This document shows positions 35,468 through 45,493 of a DNA stretch of 64,000 bases, in pieces (the stretch's first letter is position 1; every line of letters begins with the position of its first letter). Made by a program: the position numbers and the translations under genes. The notes under the pieces were generated by a model. The model was not told the origin of the DNA. It did not search any database and saw only the letters and a program-made list of their open reading frames with translations. This DNA comes from Malikia sp. Lineage in GTDB: Bacteria > Pseudomonadota > Gammaproteobacteria > Burkholderiales > Burkholderiaceae_C. Location of the stretch: positions 23,159 to 87,158 of the forward strand of contig NZ_JAQTZS010000013.1 in assembly GCF_028687635.1 (NCBI RefSeq), in the 5' to 3' direction.

Positions 35468-36571
35468 ATGAGCACCAGCAGAATCCCCACCGGCGAGCAC
35501 ATCAAGTTTGCCTACTGGGTCCCCAACGTCAGCGGCGGACTCGTGATCAGCAAGATCGAGCAGCGCACCCACTGGGACATCGACTACAACCGGCGCCTGG
35601 CGCAGACGGCCGAGAAGGCGGGCTTTGACTATGCGCTGAGCCAGATCCGTTTCACCGCCGGCTATGGCGCCGAGTACCAGCATGAATCGGTGTCGTTCAC
35701 CCATGCGCTGCTGGCCTCGACCGAGCGCCTGAAGGTGATCGCCGCGATCCTGCCGGGTCCCTGGACACCGGCCCTGCTGGCCAAGCAGGTCGCCACCATC
35801 AACCACCTGACCCACGGCCGCATCGCGGTCAACATCGTCAGCGGCTGGTTCCGGGGCGAGTTCAACGCGATCGGCGAGCATTGGCTGGACCACGACGAGC
35901 GCTACCGCCGCTCGGAGGAGTTCATCCGCGCCATCCGCGGCATCTGGAGCCAGGACAATTTCAGCTTCAGCGGCGACTTCTACCGCTTCAACGACTACAC
36001 GCTGCGTCCGAAGCCGCTCGACCCGCAGCCCGAGATCTTCCAGGGCGGCAGCTCGCGCGCCGCGCGCGACATGGCCGCGCGCGTGTCCGACTGGTATTTC
36101 ACCAACGGCAACACGCCCGAGGGCATCAAGGCCCAGATCGACGACATCCGCGCCAAGGCCGAGGCCGAAGGCCGCACGGTCAAGATCGGTGTCAATGCCT
36201 TCGTGATCGCCCGTGACACGGAAGAGGAAGCCCGGCAGGTGCTGGCCGAGATCGTCGAGCAAGCCGATCCCGAAGCCGTCAACGCCTTCGGTCACGAGGT
36301 CAAGCAGGCCGGCAAGGCCTCGCCCGAGGGCGAGGGCAACTGGGCCAAGTCGACCTTCGAGGACCTGGTCCAGTACAACGACGGCTTCCGCACCAACCTG
36401 ATCGGCACGCCGCAGCAGATCGCCGAGCGCATCCTGGCGCTCAAGGATGTCGGCGTCGACCTGGTGCTGACCGGCTACCTGCACTTCATCGAGGAAGTCG
36501 AGTATTTCGGCCAGAAGGTGCTGCCGCTGGTGCGCGAGCTCGAGGAGCGCCGCCTGCGGAAGGCCGCCTGA
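35468..36571 (+). CDS. sfnG: FMNH2-dependent dimethylsulfone monooxygenase SfnG
   Basis: SfnG converts dimethylsulfone to methanesulfinate. The 367-residue bacterial-luciferase-like TIM barrel begins IPTGEHIKFAYWVPNVSGGL and contains SQIRFTAGYGAEYQHES, VNIVSGWFRGEFNAIGE and IFQGGSSRAARDMAA, all characteristic of SfnG. The ribosome site is AGGAGATAGCC. It is downstream of the FMN reductase gene and upstream of a branched-chain-type ABC importer. Confidence 0.92.
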   Translation: MSTSRIPTGEHIKFAYWVPNVSGGLVISKIEQRTHWDIDYNRRLAQTAEKAGFDYALSQIRFTAGYGAEYQHESVSFTHALLASTERLKVIAAILPGPWTPALLAKQVATINHLTHGRIAVNIVSGWFRGEFNAIGEHWLDHDERYRRSEEFIRAIRGIWSQDNFSFSGDFYRFNDYTLRPKPLDPQPEIFQGGSSRAARDMAARVSDWYFTNGNTPEGIKAQIDDIRAKAEAEGRTVKIGVNAFVIARDTEEEARQVLAEIVEQADPEAVNAFGHEVKQAGKASPEGEGNWAKSTFEDLVQYNDGFRTNLIGTPQQIAERILALKDVGVDLVLTGYLHFIEEVEYFGQKVLPLVRELEERRLRKAA

Positions 36572-36597
36572 GACGGCAGGCCGCCCTGGAACAGACC

Positions 36598-37416
36598 ATG
36601 AGCCATTCGCGCTACCCGCATCCATCGTCGCCAGCCAACGCCAGCGGGCATCCCGTGCTGCTGAGGCTCGAAGGCATCACCGTGCGCTTCGGCGGGGTCA
36701 AGGCGGTCAGCGACATCAGCTTCACGGTCCACCAGGGCGAGCTGCTCTCCGTCATCGGCCCCAACGGCGCGGGCAAGAGCTCGCTGCTCAACGTCATCAA
36801 CGGGGTCTACCGACCGGCGGCGGGCCATATCGAATGGGCGGGAGAACGCTACCCACGGCTCCTGCCCGAGCAGGCCGCGCAACTGGGGATCGCGCGCACC
36901 TTCCAGAACCTCGCGCTGTTCAAGGGCATGAGCGTGATCGAGAACCTGCTGACCGGACTCAACCTCAAGACCAGGAGCACCGCCCTGGCGCACGCGCTGC
37001 GTCTGCCCGGCGCACGCCGCGAGGAAGCCGCGCAGCGCGCGCAGGCCGATTCCATGCTCGAACTGCTGCGGATCCAGCGCTACCGCGACACCCCGGTCGG
37101 CCAGCTGCCCTACGGCCTGCAGAAGCGCGTCGAGCTGGCCCGGGCGCTGGCCGCCGAGCCGCGCCTGCTGCTGCTCGACGAACCGATGGCCGGCATGAAC
37201 GCGTCCGACAAGCACGAACTCGCCCGCCTGATCGTCGAGGTCAACCGGCGGCTGGGCACGACCATCGTGCTGATCGAGCACGACATGGGCGTCGTGATGG
37301 ACATCTCGGACCGGGTCGTCGTGCTCGACTACGGTCGCAAGATCGCCGACGGACTGCCCGCCGAGGTGCGCGAGCAGCCCGACGTGATCGCCGCCTACAT
37401 CGGCGCGGTGCACTGA
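36598..37416 (+). CDS. LivG-type ABC importer ATPase in sulfur cluster
   Basis: The 272-residue ATPase has Walker A GPNGAGKSS, a variant signature region (GQLPYGLQKRVELARAL), Walker [14 protein letters not shown] and switch IEHDMGVVMDI. These features place it in the branched-chain amino acid (HAAT/LivG) family. It starts 27 bp after sfnG and heads a complete five-gene importer (36598-41662). Substrate is unknown; context suggests an organosulfur compound. Confidence 0.88.
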   Translation: MSHSRYPHPSSPANASGHPVLLRLEGITVRFGGVKAVSDISFTVHQGELLSVIGPNGAGKSSLLNVINGVYRPAAGHIEWAGERYPRLLPEQAAQLGIARTFQNLALFKGMSVIENLLTGLNLKTRSTALAHALRLPGARREEAAQRAQADSMLELLRIQRYRDTPVGQLPYGLQKRVELARALAAEPRLLLLDEPMAGMNASDKHELARLIVEVNRRLGTTIVLIEHDMGVVMDISDRVVVLDYGRKIADGLPAEVREQPDVIAAYIGAVH

Positions 37417-37444
37417 GCGCCGCGTCCACACTGGAGACGAATTC

Positions 37445-38326
37445 ATGGAATTCTTCATCGAGGTCCTGATCGGCGGGCTGCTCGCGGGGGTCATGTATTC
37501 CATGGTCGCGATCGGCTTCGTCCTGATCTACAAGGCATCGGGCGTGTTCAACTTCGCGCAGGGCTCGCTGGTGCTGTTCGCCGCGCTGACCTATGTGAGC
37601 CTGGTCGAGCGCGGCTTCGACGCCTGGCTCGCCCTGCTGCTCACGCTCGCCGCGATGATCGCCATCGCCTGCTCCGTCGGCCAGGTGGTGCTCAAGCCGC
37701 TGATCAACCGGCCGCCGATCGTGCTGTTCATGGCCACGCTGGGCCTGAGCTTCATCGTCGAGGGGCTCGCCCAATGGCTCTGGGGCGCGCAGGTGCACCA
37801 GCTCGAGCTCGGCATCGATGACAAGCCGCTGGATCTGGCCGGCGTCTTCGTCAGCGAGTTCGACCTGTTCGCCGCCGCCACCGCCGCGCTGCTGGTCGGC
37901 CTGCTGAGCCTGGCATTCAACCGGACAAGGGCCGGACTCAAGCTGCGCGCGGTCGCCGACGACCCGCTCGCCGCGCTCGCGATCGGCATCCATATCGAGC
38001 GCGTCTGGGCGCTGGTCTGGTCGGCAGCGGCCACCGTGGCGCTGGTCGCTGGCCTGCTCTGGGGCGCGCGCACCGGGGTGCAGTTCTCGCTCTCGCTGGT
38101 GGTGCTCAAGGCACTGCCGGTGCTGATCATCGGCGGCTTCTCGTCGATTGCCGGCGCCATCGTCGGCGGGCTCATCGTGGGCGCGAGCGAAAAGCTGGCC
38201 GAGGTCTACATCGGCCCCTTCTTCGGCGGCGGCATCGAGAACTGGTTCCCCTACTTCCTCGCGCTGGCCTTCCTGTTCTACCGGCCCTACGGCCTGTTCG
38301 GCGAGCGCACCGTCCAGCGCATCTGA
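37445..38326 (+). CDS. LivH-type ABC importer permease
   Basis: The 293-residue membrane protein has about eight hydrophobic segments and the family motif IGFVLIYKASGVFNFAQG near the N-terminus. It also shows AVADDPLAALAIGIHIERVW, the LivH-type cytoplasmic loop. It lies 28 bp after the LivG-type gene. Confidence 0.88.
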   Translation: MEFFIEVLIGGLLAGVMYSMVAIGFVLIYKASGVFNFAQGSLVLFAALTYVSLVERGFDAWLALLLTLAAMIAIACSVGQVVLKPLINRPPIVLFMATLGLSFIVEGLAQWLWGAQVHQLELGIDDKPLDLAGVFVSEFDLFAAATAALLVGLLSLAFNRTRAGLKLRAVADDPLAALAIGIHIERVWALVWSAAATVALVAGLLWGARTGVQFSLSLVVLKALPVLIIGGFSSIAGAIVGGLIVGASEKLAEVYIGPFFGGGIENWFPYFLALAFLFYRPYGLFGERTVQRI

Positions 38327-38337
38327 ACCGAGACACC

Positions 38338-39411
38338 ATGAGCCACACCTTGACTTCCGAGCTGCCGGCGCCGCTGCAGCCGGCGCCACCCGTCGCAGCC
38401 CCGCGCCGTCCGAAATGGGGCTGGATCGCCGGCCTGCTGTTCGCGGCCCTGGTCGTGCCGCGACTGGGCAACGACTACTGGTTCTCCGCCGTGCTGGTGC
38501 CTTTCCTCGTTTTCGCGCTCGCGGGCCTGGGCCTGAACCTGCTGACCGGCTACACCGGCCAGCTCTCGGTCGGATCGGCCGCCTTCATGGCGGTGGGCGC
38601 CTTCGCCACCTACAACTTCGCGCTGCGCCAGCCCTGGCTGCCGCTGCCGGTCAGCCTGGTCCTCGGCGGTCTCGTCGCCGCGCTGTTCGGCGTGCTGGTC
38701 GGCCTGCCCTCGATCCGGATCAAGGGCTTCTACCTGATCGTCTCGACGCTGGCGGCGCAGTTCTTCGTCCAGTGGGTGCTGGTCAAGTTCGGCTGGTTCT
38801 CCAACCACAACCCGTCGGGCGTGATCTCGGCGCCCAGGCTGGAGCTGTTCGGGCTCGACTTCAGCTCGCCCTCGGGCCGCTACCTGTTCACGCTCGCGGT
38901 CGTGGTGGCGCTGACCTGGGTCGCGCGCAACCTGGTCACCAGCGCGACCGGGCGCAACTGGATGGCCGTGCGCGACATGGACACGGCCGCGGCCGTGATC
39001 GGCATCCCGGTGCGCCGCGTCAAGCTGCAGGCCTTCGCGATCAGCTCCTTCTACCTCGGCGTGGCCGGCGCGCTGTGGGCCTTTGCCTATGTCGGCACGG
39101 TGGAGCCGCACGGCTTCGACCTGACGCGCTCGTTCCAGCTCCTGTCCATCATCATCATCGGCGGCCTCGGCAGCCTGAGCGGCGCCTTCCTCGGCGCGGC
39201 CTTCATCGTGCTGTTCCCGATCCTGCTGTCCCACCTGGCGGCGCAGTTCCTCGGCGGGCTGATCGACCCGGCCAACGTCGAGAACGCCCAGAAGATCGTT
39301 CTGGGCAGCCTGATCATCTGGCTGCTCATCAAGGAGCCCGAGGGCCTGGCCCGCCTCGTCGCTCGCGCCTGGGCCAGCCGGCCCGGCCGGACCTCGAAAC
39401 CGACCGCCTGA
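38338..39411 (+). CDS. LivM-type ABC importer permease
   Basis: The 357-residue permease begins with an Ala/Pro-rich tail and then carries about nine membrane segments. Family motifs are GLNLLTGYTGQLSVGSAAFM and AVRDMDTAAAVIGIPVRRVK. It partners the LivH-type protein. The gap to the previous gene is 11 bp. Confidence 0.88.
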   Translation: MSHTLTSELPAPLQPAPPVAAPRRPKWGWIAGLLFAALVVPRLGNDYWFSAVLVPFLVFALAGLGLNLLTGYTGQLSVGSAAFMAVGAFATYNFALRQPWLPLPVSLVLGGLVAALFGVLVGLPSIRIKGFYLIVSTLAAQFFVQWVLVKFGWFSNHNPSGVISAPRLELFGLDFSSPSGRYLFTLAVVVALTWVARNLVTSATGRNWMAVRDMDTAAAVIGIPVRRVKLQAFAISSFYLGVAGALWAFAYVGTVEPHGFDLTRSFQLLSIIIIGGLGSLSGAFLGAAFIVLFPILLSHLAAQFLGGLIDPANVENAQKIVLGSLIIWLLIKEPEGLARLVARAWASRPGRTSKPTA

Positions 39412-39464
39412 AGCCGTCGCCCGAATTCCAGCACCCCCCATCCCCCCATTCAGGAGTGAACCCA

Positions 39465-40820
39465 ATGAAAAACCGATTCCATCGCCTACTGCACCTGACC
39501 GCGCTGGCAGCAGCCGTCGGCCTGGCTTCGGTCGGCGCGCAGGCGCAGACCAAGGCCCCCAGCGAGCAGTATTTCCCGCTGCAAAGCTACCGCGTCGGCC
39601 CCTATGCCGCCGGCGGCACCGGCTTCTTCGGTGGCTTCATCGACTACCTGCAGCTCGTCAACCAGCGCGATGGCGGCGTGGGCGGCGTCAAGTTCAGCTG
39701 GAGCGAATGCGAGACCGAATACGTGGTCGAGAAGGGCGTCGAGTGCTACGAGCGCCTCAAGAAGGGCCTCAACGGCGCCCCCGCTGCCGCCACCAACCCG
39801 CTGTCGGTCGGCATCGCCTACGCGACGCTGGAGCGTTCGACCGCGGACAAGCTGCCGCTGATCACGATCAACCATGGCCGCACCGATTCGACCGACGGCC
39901 GCGTCTTCCCCTATGTCTTCCCGCTGCAGCTCAACCCCTACAGCGAGGTGTCCGCGATCGTCAACTACATCGGCCAGCAAAGCGGCGGCCTCGACCAGCT
40001 CAAGGGCAAGAAGATCGTCACGCTCTACCACGGCTCGCCCTACGGCAAGGAAACCATCCCGGTGCTGGACATCCTGGCCAGGAAGTACGGCTTCCAGGTC
40101 CAGCATGTCGAGGTGCCGCACCCTGGCAACGAGCAGCAGTCGCAGTGGCTGACCATCCGCAAGGAAAAACCCGACTGGGTGATCCTGCGCGGCTGGGGCG
40201 TGATGAACCCGGTGGCGCTCAAGAACGCGCAGAAGGTGGGCTTCCCGGCCAACAAGGTGATCGGCAACATCTGGAGCAACTCCGAGGATGATGCCGCGCC
40301 GGCCGGCGACGCCGCCAAGGGCTATATCTCGATCACCACCCACCCGTCCGGCACCGAATTCCCGGTGCTCAAGGACATCAGGAAGCACGTGGTCGATGCC
40401 GGCAAGGGCAACCTGGCCGATCCGAAACGCTTCGGCAATGTCTACTACAACCTCGGCGTGGTCAACGGCATCCTCAACGTCGAGGCGGTGCGCGTCGCGC
40501 AGGCGAAGTTCGGCAAGCGCGCGCTGAGCGGCGAGGAAGTGCGCTGGGGCTTCGAGAACATCCACATCGACGATGCCCGCCTCAAGCAGCTCGGCGCCAG
40601 CGGCCTGCTGCAGAAGCTAAAGCTCAGCTGCGCCGACCACGAAGGCGGCGGCGCGGTGCGCTTCCAGCAATGGGATGGCAAGGGCTGGAAACTGATCAGC
40701 GACTGGGTGCAGGCCGATCGCGCGCTGCTGCGCCCGATCATCGAGGAGTCTTCCGCCAAGTACGCCAAGGAAAAGGGCATCACCCCGCGCGACTGCGCCA
40801 AGGAATTGGCGGCCAGGTAA
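39465..40820 (+). CDS. Periplasmic binding protein of the LivK/HAAT type
   Basis: The 451-residue protein starts at ATG 39465 (MKNRFHRLLHLTALAAAVGL) after AGGAG; a much longer frame upstream is only read-through of the permease region. The signal peptide is cleaved near AQA-QTK (residue 28). The mature part has YRVGPYAAGGTGFFGGFIDY, VEKGVECYERLKKG and LITINHGRTDSTDGRVFPYV. It is longer than classical LivK and probably binds a sulfur compound relevant to the neighbouring monooxygenases, by context only. Confidence 0.85.
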   Translation: MKNRFHRLLHLTALAAAVGLASVGAQAQTKAPSEQYFPLQSYRVGPYAAGGTGFFGGFIDYLQLVNQRDGGVGGVKFSWSECETEYVVEKGVECYERLKKGLNGAPAAATNPLSVGIAYATLERSTADKLPLITINHGRTDSTDGRVFPYVFPLQLNPYSEVSAIVNYIGQQSGGLDQLKGKKIVTLYHGSPYGKETIPVLDILARKYGFQVQHVEVPHPGNEQQSQWLTIRKEKPDWVILRGWGVMNPVALKNAQKVGFPANKVIGNIWSNSEDDAAPAGDAAKGYISITTHPSGTEFPVLKDIRKHVVDAGKGNLADPKRFGNVYYNLGVVNGILNVEAVRVAQAKFGKRALSGEEVRWGFENIHIDDARLKQLGASGLLQKLKLSCADHEGGGAVRFQQWDGKGWKLISDWVQADRALLRPIIEESSAKYAKEKGITPRDCAKELAAR

Positions 40821-40837
40821 TGCCCGGGAGCCCTGCC

Positions 40838-41662
40838 ATGCGCGTGACAGACGGACCAGTGCCCGCCCTGCTCGAACTCGATGCGGTCGAGGCGGCTTAT
40901 GACGGCGTGATCGTCGCGTTGCGCGGCGTCTCGCTGCGCGTGCCCAGGGGCGAGATCGTCGCCCTGCTCGGCGCCAACGGCGCGGGCAAATCCACCACGC
41001 TGAAGGCGGCCTCCAGCCTGCTCGGCGCCGAGCGCGGCACCATCGTCGCCGGCCGCGTGCGCCTGGACGGCCGCGAGGTCACGGGCCTGGCGCCGCACCG
41101 GCTGGTCGAGCTCGGCGTGTCGCAGGTACTGGAAGGCCGGCATGTGTTCGCCCATCTGTCGGTCGAGGACAACCTCAGGCTGGGCGCCTTCGTGCGCCGG
41201 CCCAGCCGCGCCGACCTCAAGGCGTCGCTGGAGCAGGTGTACCAGCGCTTTCCGCGCCTGAAGGAGCGCCGGCGCAGCCAGGCCGGCTACACCTCGGGCG
41301 GCGAGCAGCAGATGGTCGCCATCGGGCGCGCGCTGATGGCCAGGCCTCGACTGGTGCTGCTCGACGAGCCGTCGATGGGCCTGGCGCCGATCGTGGTGCA
41401 CGAGATCTTCGAGGGAATCAGGCAGCTCAACGAGCAGGACGGCGTCAGCTTCCTGCTGGCCGAGCAGAACGCTGCGATCGCGCTCGAATACGCGCACCAC
41501 GGCTACGTGCTGGAGACCGGCCGGGTGGTGCTCGACGGCAGCGCCGAGACGCTGCGCGCGCGCGGCGACGTGCGGCGCTTCTACCTCGGCGAGGGCGAGG
41601 CGCAGCGGCTGTCGTTCATCGACCCGCACCAGCGGCGGCAGTTCCACGCCGCAAGCGCTTGA
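40838..41662 (+). CDS. LivF-type ABC importer ATPase
   Basis: The 274-residue ATPase has Walker A GANGAGKST, signature YTSGGEQQMVAIGRAL and Walker B RLVLLDEPSMGLAP, typical of LivF. ATG 40838 has GGGAG upstream; an alternative ATG at 40820 overlaps the previous stop (TAATG) and would add six residues with translational coupling. It closes the importer operon and is followed by a terminator. Confidence 0.88.
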   Translation: MRVTDGPVPALLELDAVEAAYDGVIVALRGVSLRVPRGEIVALLGANGAGKSTTLKAASSLLGAERGTIVAGRVRLDGREVTGLAPHRLVELGVSQVLEGRHVFAHLSVEDNLRLGAFVRRPSRADLKASLEQVYQRFPRLKERRRSQAGYTSGGEQQMVAIGRALMARPRLVLLDEPSMGLAPIVVHEIFEGIRQLNEQDGVSFLLAEQNAAIALEYAHHGYVLETGRVVLDGSAETLRARGDVRRFYLGEGEAQRLSFIDPHQRRQFHAASA

Positions 41663-41673
41663 TGGTTCGCCCG

Positions 41674-41697
41674 GCCTGCCGATCGGCAGGCTTTTTT
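41674..41697 (+). terminator. Intrinsic terminator of the importer operon
   Basis: GCCTGCCG and CGGCAGGC form an 8-bp perfect stem (41674-41691) followed by six T. It separates the sfnG/importer genes from the DszC-like gene at 41795, which must have its own promoter in 41698-41794. Confidence 0.9.
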
Positions 41698-41723
41698 CAT
41701 AACCGTTTCGCGCATAAACACAG

Positions 41724-41735
41724 GCGGAAAACTTC
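41724..41735 (+). promoter_or_regulatory. GCGGAAAACTTC motif upstream of the DszC-like gene
   Basis: The 12-mer GCGGAAAACTTC occurs here and again at 56923-56934, in both cases in the leader region next to a DszC/SfnB-like gene. It may be a shared regulator site. It lies about 60 bp before ATG 41795. Confidence 0.35.
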
Positions 41736-41794
41736 GTTGGTGAATCGGTGGCCGGCTCCTAGACTGGATTCATATCTCACCGATCCACACCAAG

Positions 41795-43006
41795 ATGCTT
41801 CTCACCGATTCAGCCACTCAACCATCTGGACATGCGGTTCCATCGCTGGCGGAAATCGAACGCCGCACAGAAGCACTCGCGCAGCTGCTCGCCACCAACG
41901 CGGTCGAGCGCGACCGCGCGGGCGGCCACGCCGCCGCCGAGCGCGAGCTGATCCGCGCCAGCGGCCTGCTCGACCTCACGACGCCGCGCGCCCAAGGCGG
42001 CTGGGGCCAGTCGTGGCAGACCTTCTATGCCGGACTGCGCCGCATCGCCCAGGCCGACAGCTCGCTGGCGCATCTCTATGCCTTCCACCACCTGCAGGTC
42101 GCCACGGTCCTGCTCTATGGCAAGCCCGAGCAGCACGAATTCTTCCTGCGCCCCACGGTCGAGCAGCGCCTGTTCTGGGGCAATGCGCTGAACCCGAACG
42201 ACAAGCGCGCGCTCGCGACCGAGGATGGCGAAGGCTGGCGCATCAGCGGCCCCAAGAGCTACTGCTCGGGCTCGGTCGGATCCGACCGCCTGACCTTCTC
42301 GGCCTGGCACGAACCGACGCAGAGCCTGCTGATCGGCGCGCTGCCGAGCGACCGCGCCGGCGTCACGATCCGCGGTGACTGGGATGCCTTCGGCCAGAAG
42401 CAGACTGACAGCGGCAGCGTCACCTTCGACCAGGTGCGGCTGGAGCCGCACGAGGTGCTGGTACGGCCCGGCGAGCAGGCAACGCCGCGCGCGACGCTGC
42501 GGTCCCAGATGGCGCAACTGATCCTGACCAACCTCTACGTCGGCATCGCCCGTGGCGCGCTGGAGCAAGGCCTGCGCTACACGCGCGACTCATCGCGGCC
42601 CTTCTTCGCTGCCGGCGTCAGCCGCGCGATCGACGACCCCTATGTGCAACAGCGCTACGGCCAGCTCGCGGTGCTGGTACGGCCGGCCGAGGTATTGGCC
42701 GATATCGCGGCACAGGCCATCGACCAGGCGCTCGCGCTGGGCGATGCCGTCACGGCGGCGGACCGTGGCCGGGTGGCGATCGCGGTCGCCGAGGCCAAGG
42801 CGGTCGCCCACCGCGCCGCGATCGAGGTCAGCAGCCAGCTGTTCGAGCTGACGGGCGCGAGCGCGACCTCGTCGCGCTTCGGGCTCGACCGCTTCTGGCG
42901 CAACGCGCGCGTCCACACCCTGCACGACCCGATCGACTACAAGCTGCGCGACCTCGGCCGCCATGCGCTGACCGGCGCCTTCCCCGAACCCACTTCCTAT
43001 TCCTGA
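41795..43006 (+). CDS. DszC/SfnB-like flavin-dependent monooxygenase (acyl-CoA dehydrogenase fold)
   Basis: The 403-residue protein has the acyl-CoA dehydrogenase fold but not the usual catalytic Glu context. It resembles DszC/SfnB proteins that oxidise sulfur compounds with FMNH2. Visible are [57 protein letters not shown] and a C-terminal [20 protein letters not shown] typical of DszC. It is followed 11 bp later by ssuD. A role in sulfone or sulfonate degradation is likely; the substrate is unknown. Confidence 0.82.
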   Translation: MLLTDSATQPSGHAVPSLAEIERRTEALAQLLATNAVERDRAGGHAAAERELIRASGLLDLTTPRAQGGWGQSWQTFYAGLRRIAQADSSLAHLYAFHHLQVATVLLYGKPEQHEFFLRPTVEQRLFWGNALNPNDKRALATEDGEGWRISGPKSYCSGSVGSDRLTFSAWHEPTQSLLIGALPSDRAGVTIRGDWDAFGQKQTDSGSVTFDQVRLEPHEVLVRPGEQATPRATLRSQMAQLILTNLYVGIARGALEQGLRYTRDSSRPFFAAGVSRAIDDPYVQQRYGQLAVLVRPAEVLADIAAQAIDQALALGDAVTAADRGRVAIAVAEAKAVAHRAAIEVSSQLFELTGASATSSRFGLDRFWRNARVHTLHDPIDYKLRDLGRHALTGAFPEPTSYS

Positions 43007-43017
43007 AAGATCGCATC

Positions 43018-44163
43018 ATGAGCCTCGACATCTTCTGGTTCCTGCCCACCTCGGGCGACACCCGCTACCTCGGCAAGTCCGATTTCGGTCGCCCCGCCAC
43101 CAACGACTACATGAGGCAGATCGCCGTCACGGCCGAAAGCCTGGGCTACGACGGCCTGCTGATCCCGACCGGCAGTTCCTGCCTCGACCCCTGGGTGACG
43201 GCCGCCAGCCTGATTCCCGTGACCCAGCGCATCAAGCTGCTGGTCGCGCTGCGCACCTCGGTCAGCGGGCCGACGGCCTCGGCGCGTCAGGCCGCGACGC
43301 TGGACCAGGCGCTCAAGGGCCGGCTGCTGCTCAACGTGGTGGCGGGTGGCGATGCCACCGAATTCGCCGCCGAGGGCGTCCACCTCTCGCACGACGAGCG
43401 CTACGAGGTGGCAGACGAGTTCCTGACCGTCTGGCGCCGCCTGCTGCAGGGCGAGCAAGTCGACTTCGACGGCAAGCATTTCCAGATCGAGGGTGCCAGG
43501 AACCATTTCCCGCCGGTCAGCCAGCCCTACCCGCCGCTCTACTTTGGCGGCTCCTCGCCGGCCGCGCATGAACTGGCGGCCCAGCATGTCGATGCCTACC
43601 TGACCTGGGGCGAGCCGCCCGCCGCCGTGGCCGAGAAGATCGCCGATGTGCGCGCGCGCGCCGCCAGGCACGGCCGCACCGTGCGCTTTGGCGTGCGGCT
43701 GCAGGTCATCGTGCGCGAAACCAACGCGGAGGCCTGGGCCGCCGCCGAGCACCTGATCAGCAAGCTGACCGACGAGGAAATCCAGACCGCGCAGGCCAAC
43801 TTCGCCAGGATGGACTCGGTCGGCCAGAAGCGCATCACCGAACTGCACGGCGGCGACCGCAACAAGCTCGAAATCAGCCCCAACCTGTGGGCCGGCGTCG
43901 GCCTGGTGCGCGGCGGTGCCGGCACCGCGCTGGTCGGCGACCTCGAAACGGTGGCCGCGCGCCTGAAGGAATATGTCGATCTCGGCGTCGACAGCTTCGT
44001 GCTGTCGGGCTACCCGCACCTGGAGGAAGCGATCCGCTTCGCCGAGCTGGTGTTCCCGCTGCTGCCGGGCAAGCAGCCGGTCACGCTGCGCGACCAGACC
44101 ATGACCGGCGGCGCCTTCGACGTGCGCGCCACCGAAAAAACCGAACTGAGGAAGGTCGCATGA
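43018..44163 (+). CDS. ssuD: FMNH2-dependent alkanesulfonate monooxygenase SsuD
   Basis: SsuD releases sulfite from alkanesulfonates using FMNH2 from SsuE. The 381-residue luciferase-like protein begins [20 protein letters not shown]. It shows [60 protein letters not shown] and [21 protein letters not shown], the signatures of SsuD. Its stop overlaps the next start by 4 bp. Confidence 0.93.
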   Translation: MSLDIFWFLPTSGDTRYLGKSDFGRPATNDYMRQIAVTAESLGYDGLLIPTGSSCLDPWVTAASLIPVTQRIKLLVALRTSVSGPTASARQAATLDQALKGRLLLNVVAGGDATEFAAEGVHLSHDERYEVADEFLTVWRRLLQGEQVDFDGKHFQIEGARNHFPPVSQPYPPLYFGGSSPAAHELAAQHVDAYLTWGEPPAAVAEKIADVRARAARHGRTVRFGVRLQVIVRETNAEAWAAAEHLISKLTDEEIQTAQANFARMDSVGQKRITELHGGDRNKLEISPNLWAGVGLVRGGAGTALVGDLETVAARLKEYVDLGVDSFVLSGYPHLEEAIRFAELVFPLLPGKQPVTLRDQTMTGGAFDVRATEKTELRKVA

Positions 44164-45005
44164 ACGTGATCGACATGCGCTGCCGGCCCGCCTACCTGCA
44201 CGACTTCTTCGGCGCGACGCCGGGCACGGCGGCCAACGAGACCGCGCGCTGGCTGAATCGCCGCGTCGGCACCCGGGGCGACGACGAGCATTACGCGCGC
44301 TCGCGCACCCACGAGGGCTTCCTGGCCGAGATCACCGACGCCGGCCTGAGCCAGGCGGTGGTGGTGGGACGCCACACGCCCGCGCAGCACCTGCCCAACG
44401 ACCACATCCACCAGATCGTGCGTTCGGACCAGCGGCTGGTCGGCGTCGGCGCGGTGGACCCGGAGCTGCTCGGCGCAGCCACGCTGGCCGAGGTCGACCG
44501 GATCGTCAACGATCTCGGGCTGGCCGGGGTCAACCTGGAGCCCGGCTTCGGCGCTCCGGCGCGCCATCCGGACGACCGCGTCTTCTACCCCATCTACGAG
44601 CGGCTGTCCGAACTCGGCGTGCCGGCCTTCCTGATGTCGGGTCCGACCACGCCCGACCAGCGCTACAACGACCCGGCGCCGCTGGCGCGGGTGGCGGCCG
44701 ATTTTCCGCAGCTGCGCCTCGTGGCCTACCACGGCTACTGGCCCAACGTGCAGCAACTGCTCGGCGTCGCCTTCCGGCACGAAAACGTCTTCCTGGTGCC
44801 CGACATGTACCTGTTCCTGCCGGGCAGCGAGCTGCTGGTCGACGCCGCCAACGGTTTCCTGTCGGAGCAGCTGCTGTTCGGCTCGTCCTACCCGTTCCGC
44901 CCGATCAGACAGAGCATCGAGGATGCGCGGCGGCTCGGCTTCAGGGACAGCGTGCTGGACAAGTTCTTCCACGACAACGCCAGCCGCCTGCTCGCCAGGG
45001 CTTGA
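44160..45005 (+). CDS. Amidohydrolase-family protein linked to ssuD
   Basis: The 281-residue amidohydrolase-2 type TIM barrel starts at ATG 44160 ([20 protein letters not shown]), overlapping ssuD by 4 bp. It keeps [15 protein letters not shown], a C-terminal [14 protein letters not shown] and [11 protein letters not shown]. The N-terminal metal motif of the superfamily (HxH) is replaced by DMRCRP, so metal use may be altered. Such genes are often next to sulfur monooxygenases; the substrate is not known. Confidence 0.78.
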   Translation: MNVIDMRCRPAYLHDFFGATPGTAANETARWLNRRVGTRGDDEHYARSRTHEGFLAEITDAGLSQAVVVGRHTPAQHLPNDHIHQIVRSDQRLVGVGAVDPELLGAATLAEVDRIVNDLGLAGVNLEPGFGAPARHPDDRVFYPIYERLSELGVPAFLMSGPTTPDQRYNDPAPLARVAADFPQLRLVAYHGYWPNVQQLLGVAFRHENVFLVPDMYLFLPGSELLVDAANGFLSEQLLFGSSYPFRPIRQSIEDARRLGFRDSVLDKFFHDNASRLLARA

Positions 45006-45163
45006 TCAGGCTTGACGGCAGTACCGCGCACTGCGGCGCATGGCGAGCGTGCTACGCTCACGCCTCGCCAAGGACCGGGATAATCACCTCTTTGGCTAGA
45101 GATCACTGTCTGTACCGCCAGTACAGCTTGAACCTGACCGAACCCCCTGATTTTCCTGGACTG

Positions 45164-45493
45164 ATGATGCTTGAGCGCATTTTTCGCTGCCTCCCCCTGG
45201 CCGCCCTGCTGTACCTTGGCCCGTCGCTGGCGGGATCGGCGGCGGAGTTGCCGCCCGAGGCCGTCTCGGTGCTGACCGGGTCTTGCGCCAATTGCCATGG
45301 CCCGGACGGCAATGGATCGGCGGGCATCCCGCCCCTGCGCGGCCAGTCGGAAAGCAGCCTGCGCGCCAGCTTGCTGGCCTTCCACGAAGGCAAGGTCGAG
45401 GAGGTGACGGTGATGACACGCTTGATGAAGGGCTACGACCGGCCGCAAATCGAGGCGCTGGCCAAGTGGTTTGCGGCGGAGGGCAAGCGATGA
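45164..45493 (+). CDS. fccA: Periplasmic c-type cytochrome, sulfide dehydrogenase subunit-like
   Basis: The 109-residue protein has a signal peptide (residues 1-27) and one heme-binding motif CANCH. A probable axial Met lies in TVMTRLMKGYDRPQIEALAK. Size and the overlap with the following FccB flavoprotein gene (4 bp, 45490-45493) suggest the cytochrome subunit of flavocytochrome c sulfide dehydrogenase (FccA/SoxE type). It starts a new operon 158 bp after the amidohydrolase gene. The start could be either of two adjacent ATGs (45164, 45167). Confidence 0.8.
   Translation: MMLERIFRCLPLAALLYLGPSLAGSAAELPPEAVSVLTGSCANCHGPDGNGSAGIPPLRGQSESSLRASLLAFHEGKVEEVTVMTRLMKGYDRPQIEALAKWFAAEGKR

Noticed and set aside
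38148..40820. An 890-codon frame covering the LivM-type permease region and the binding protein
   Set aside because: The first half is out of frame with the permease gene and meaningless; the real binding protein starts at 39465 with a ribosome site and signal peptide.
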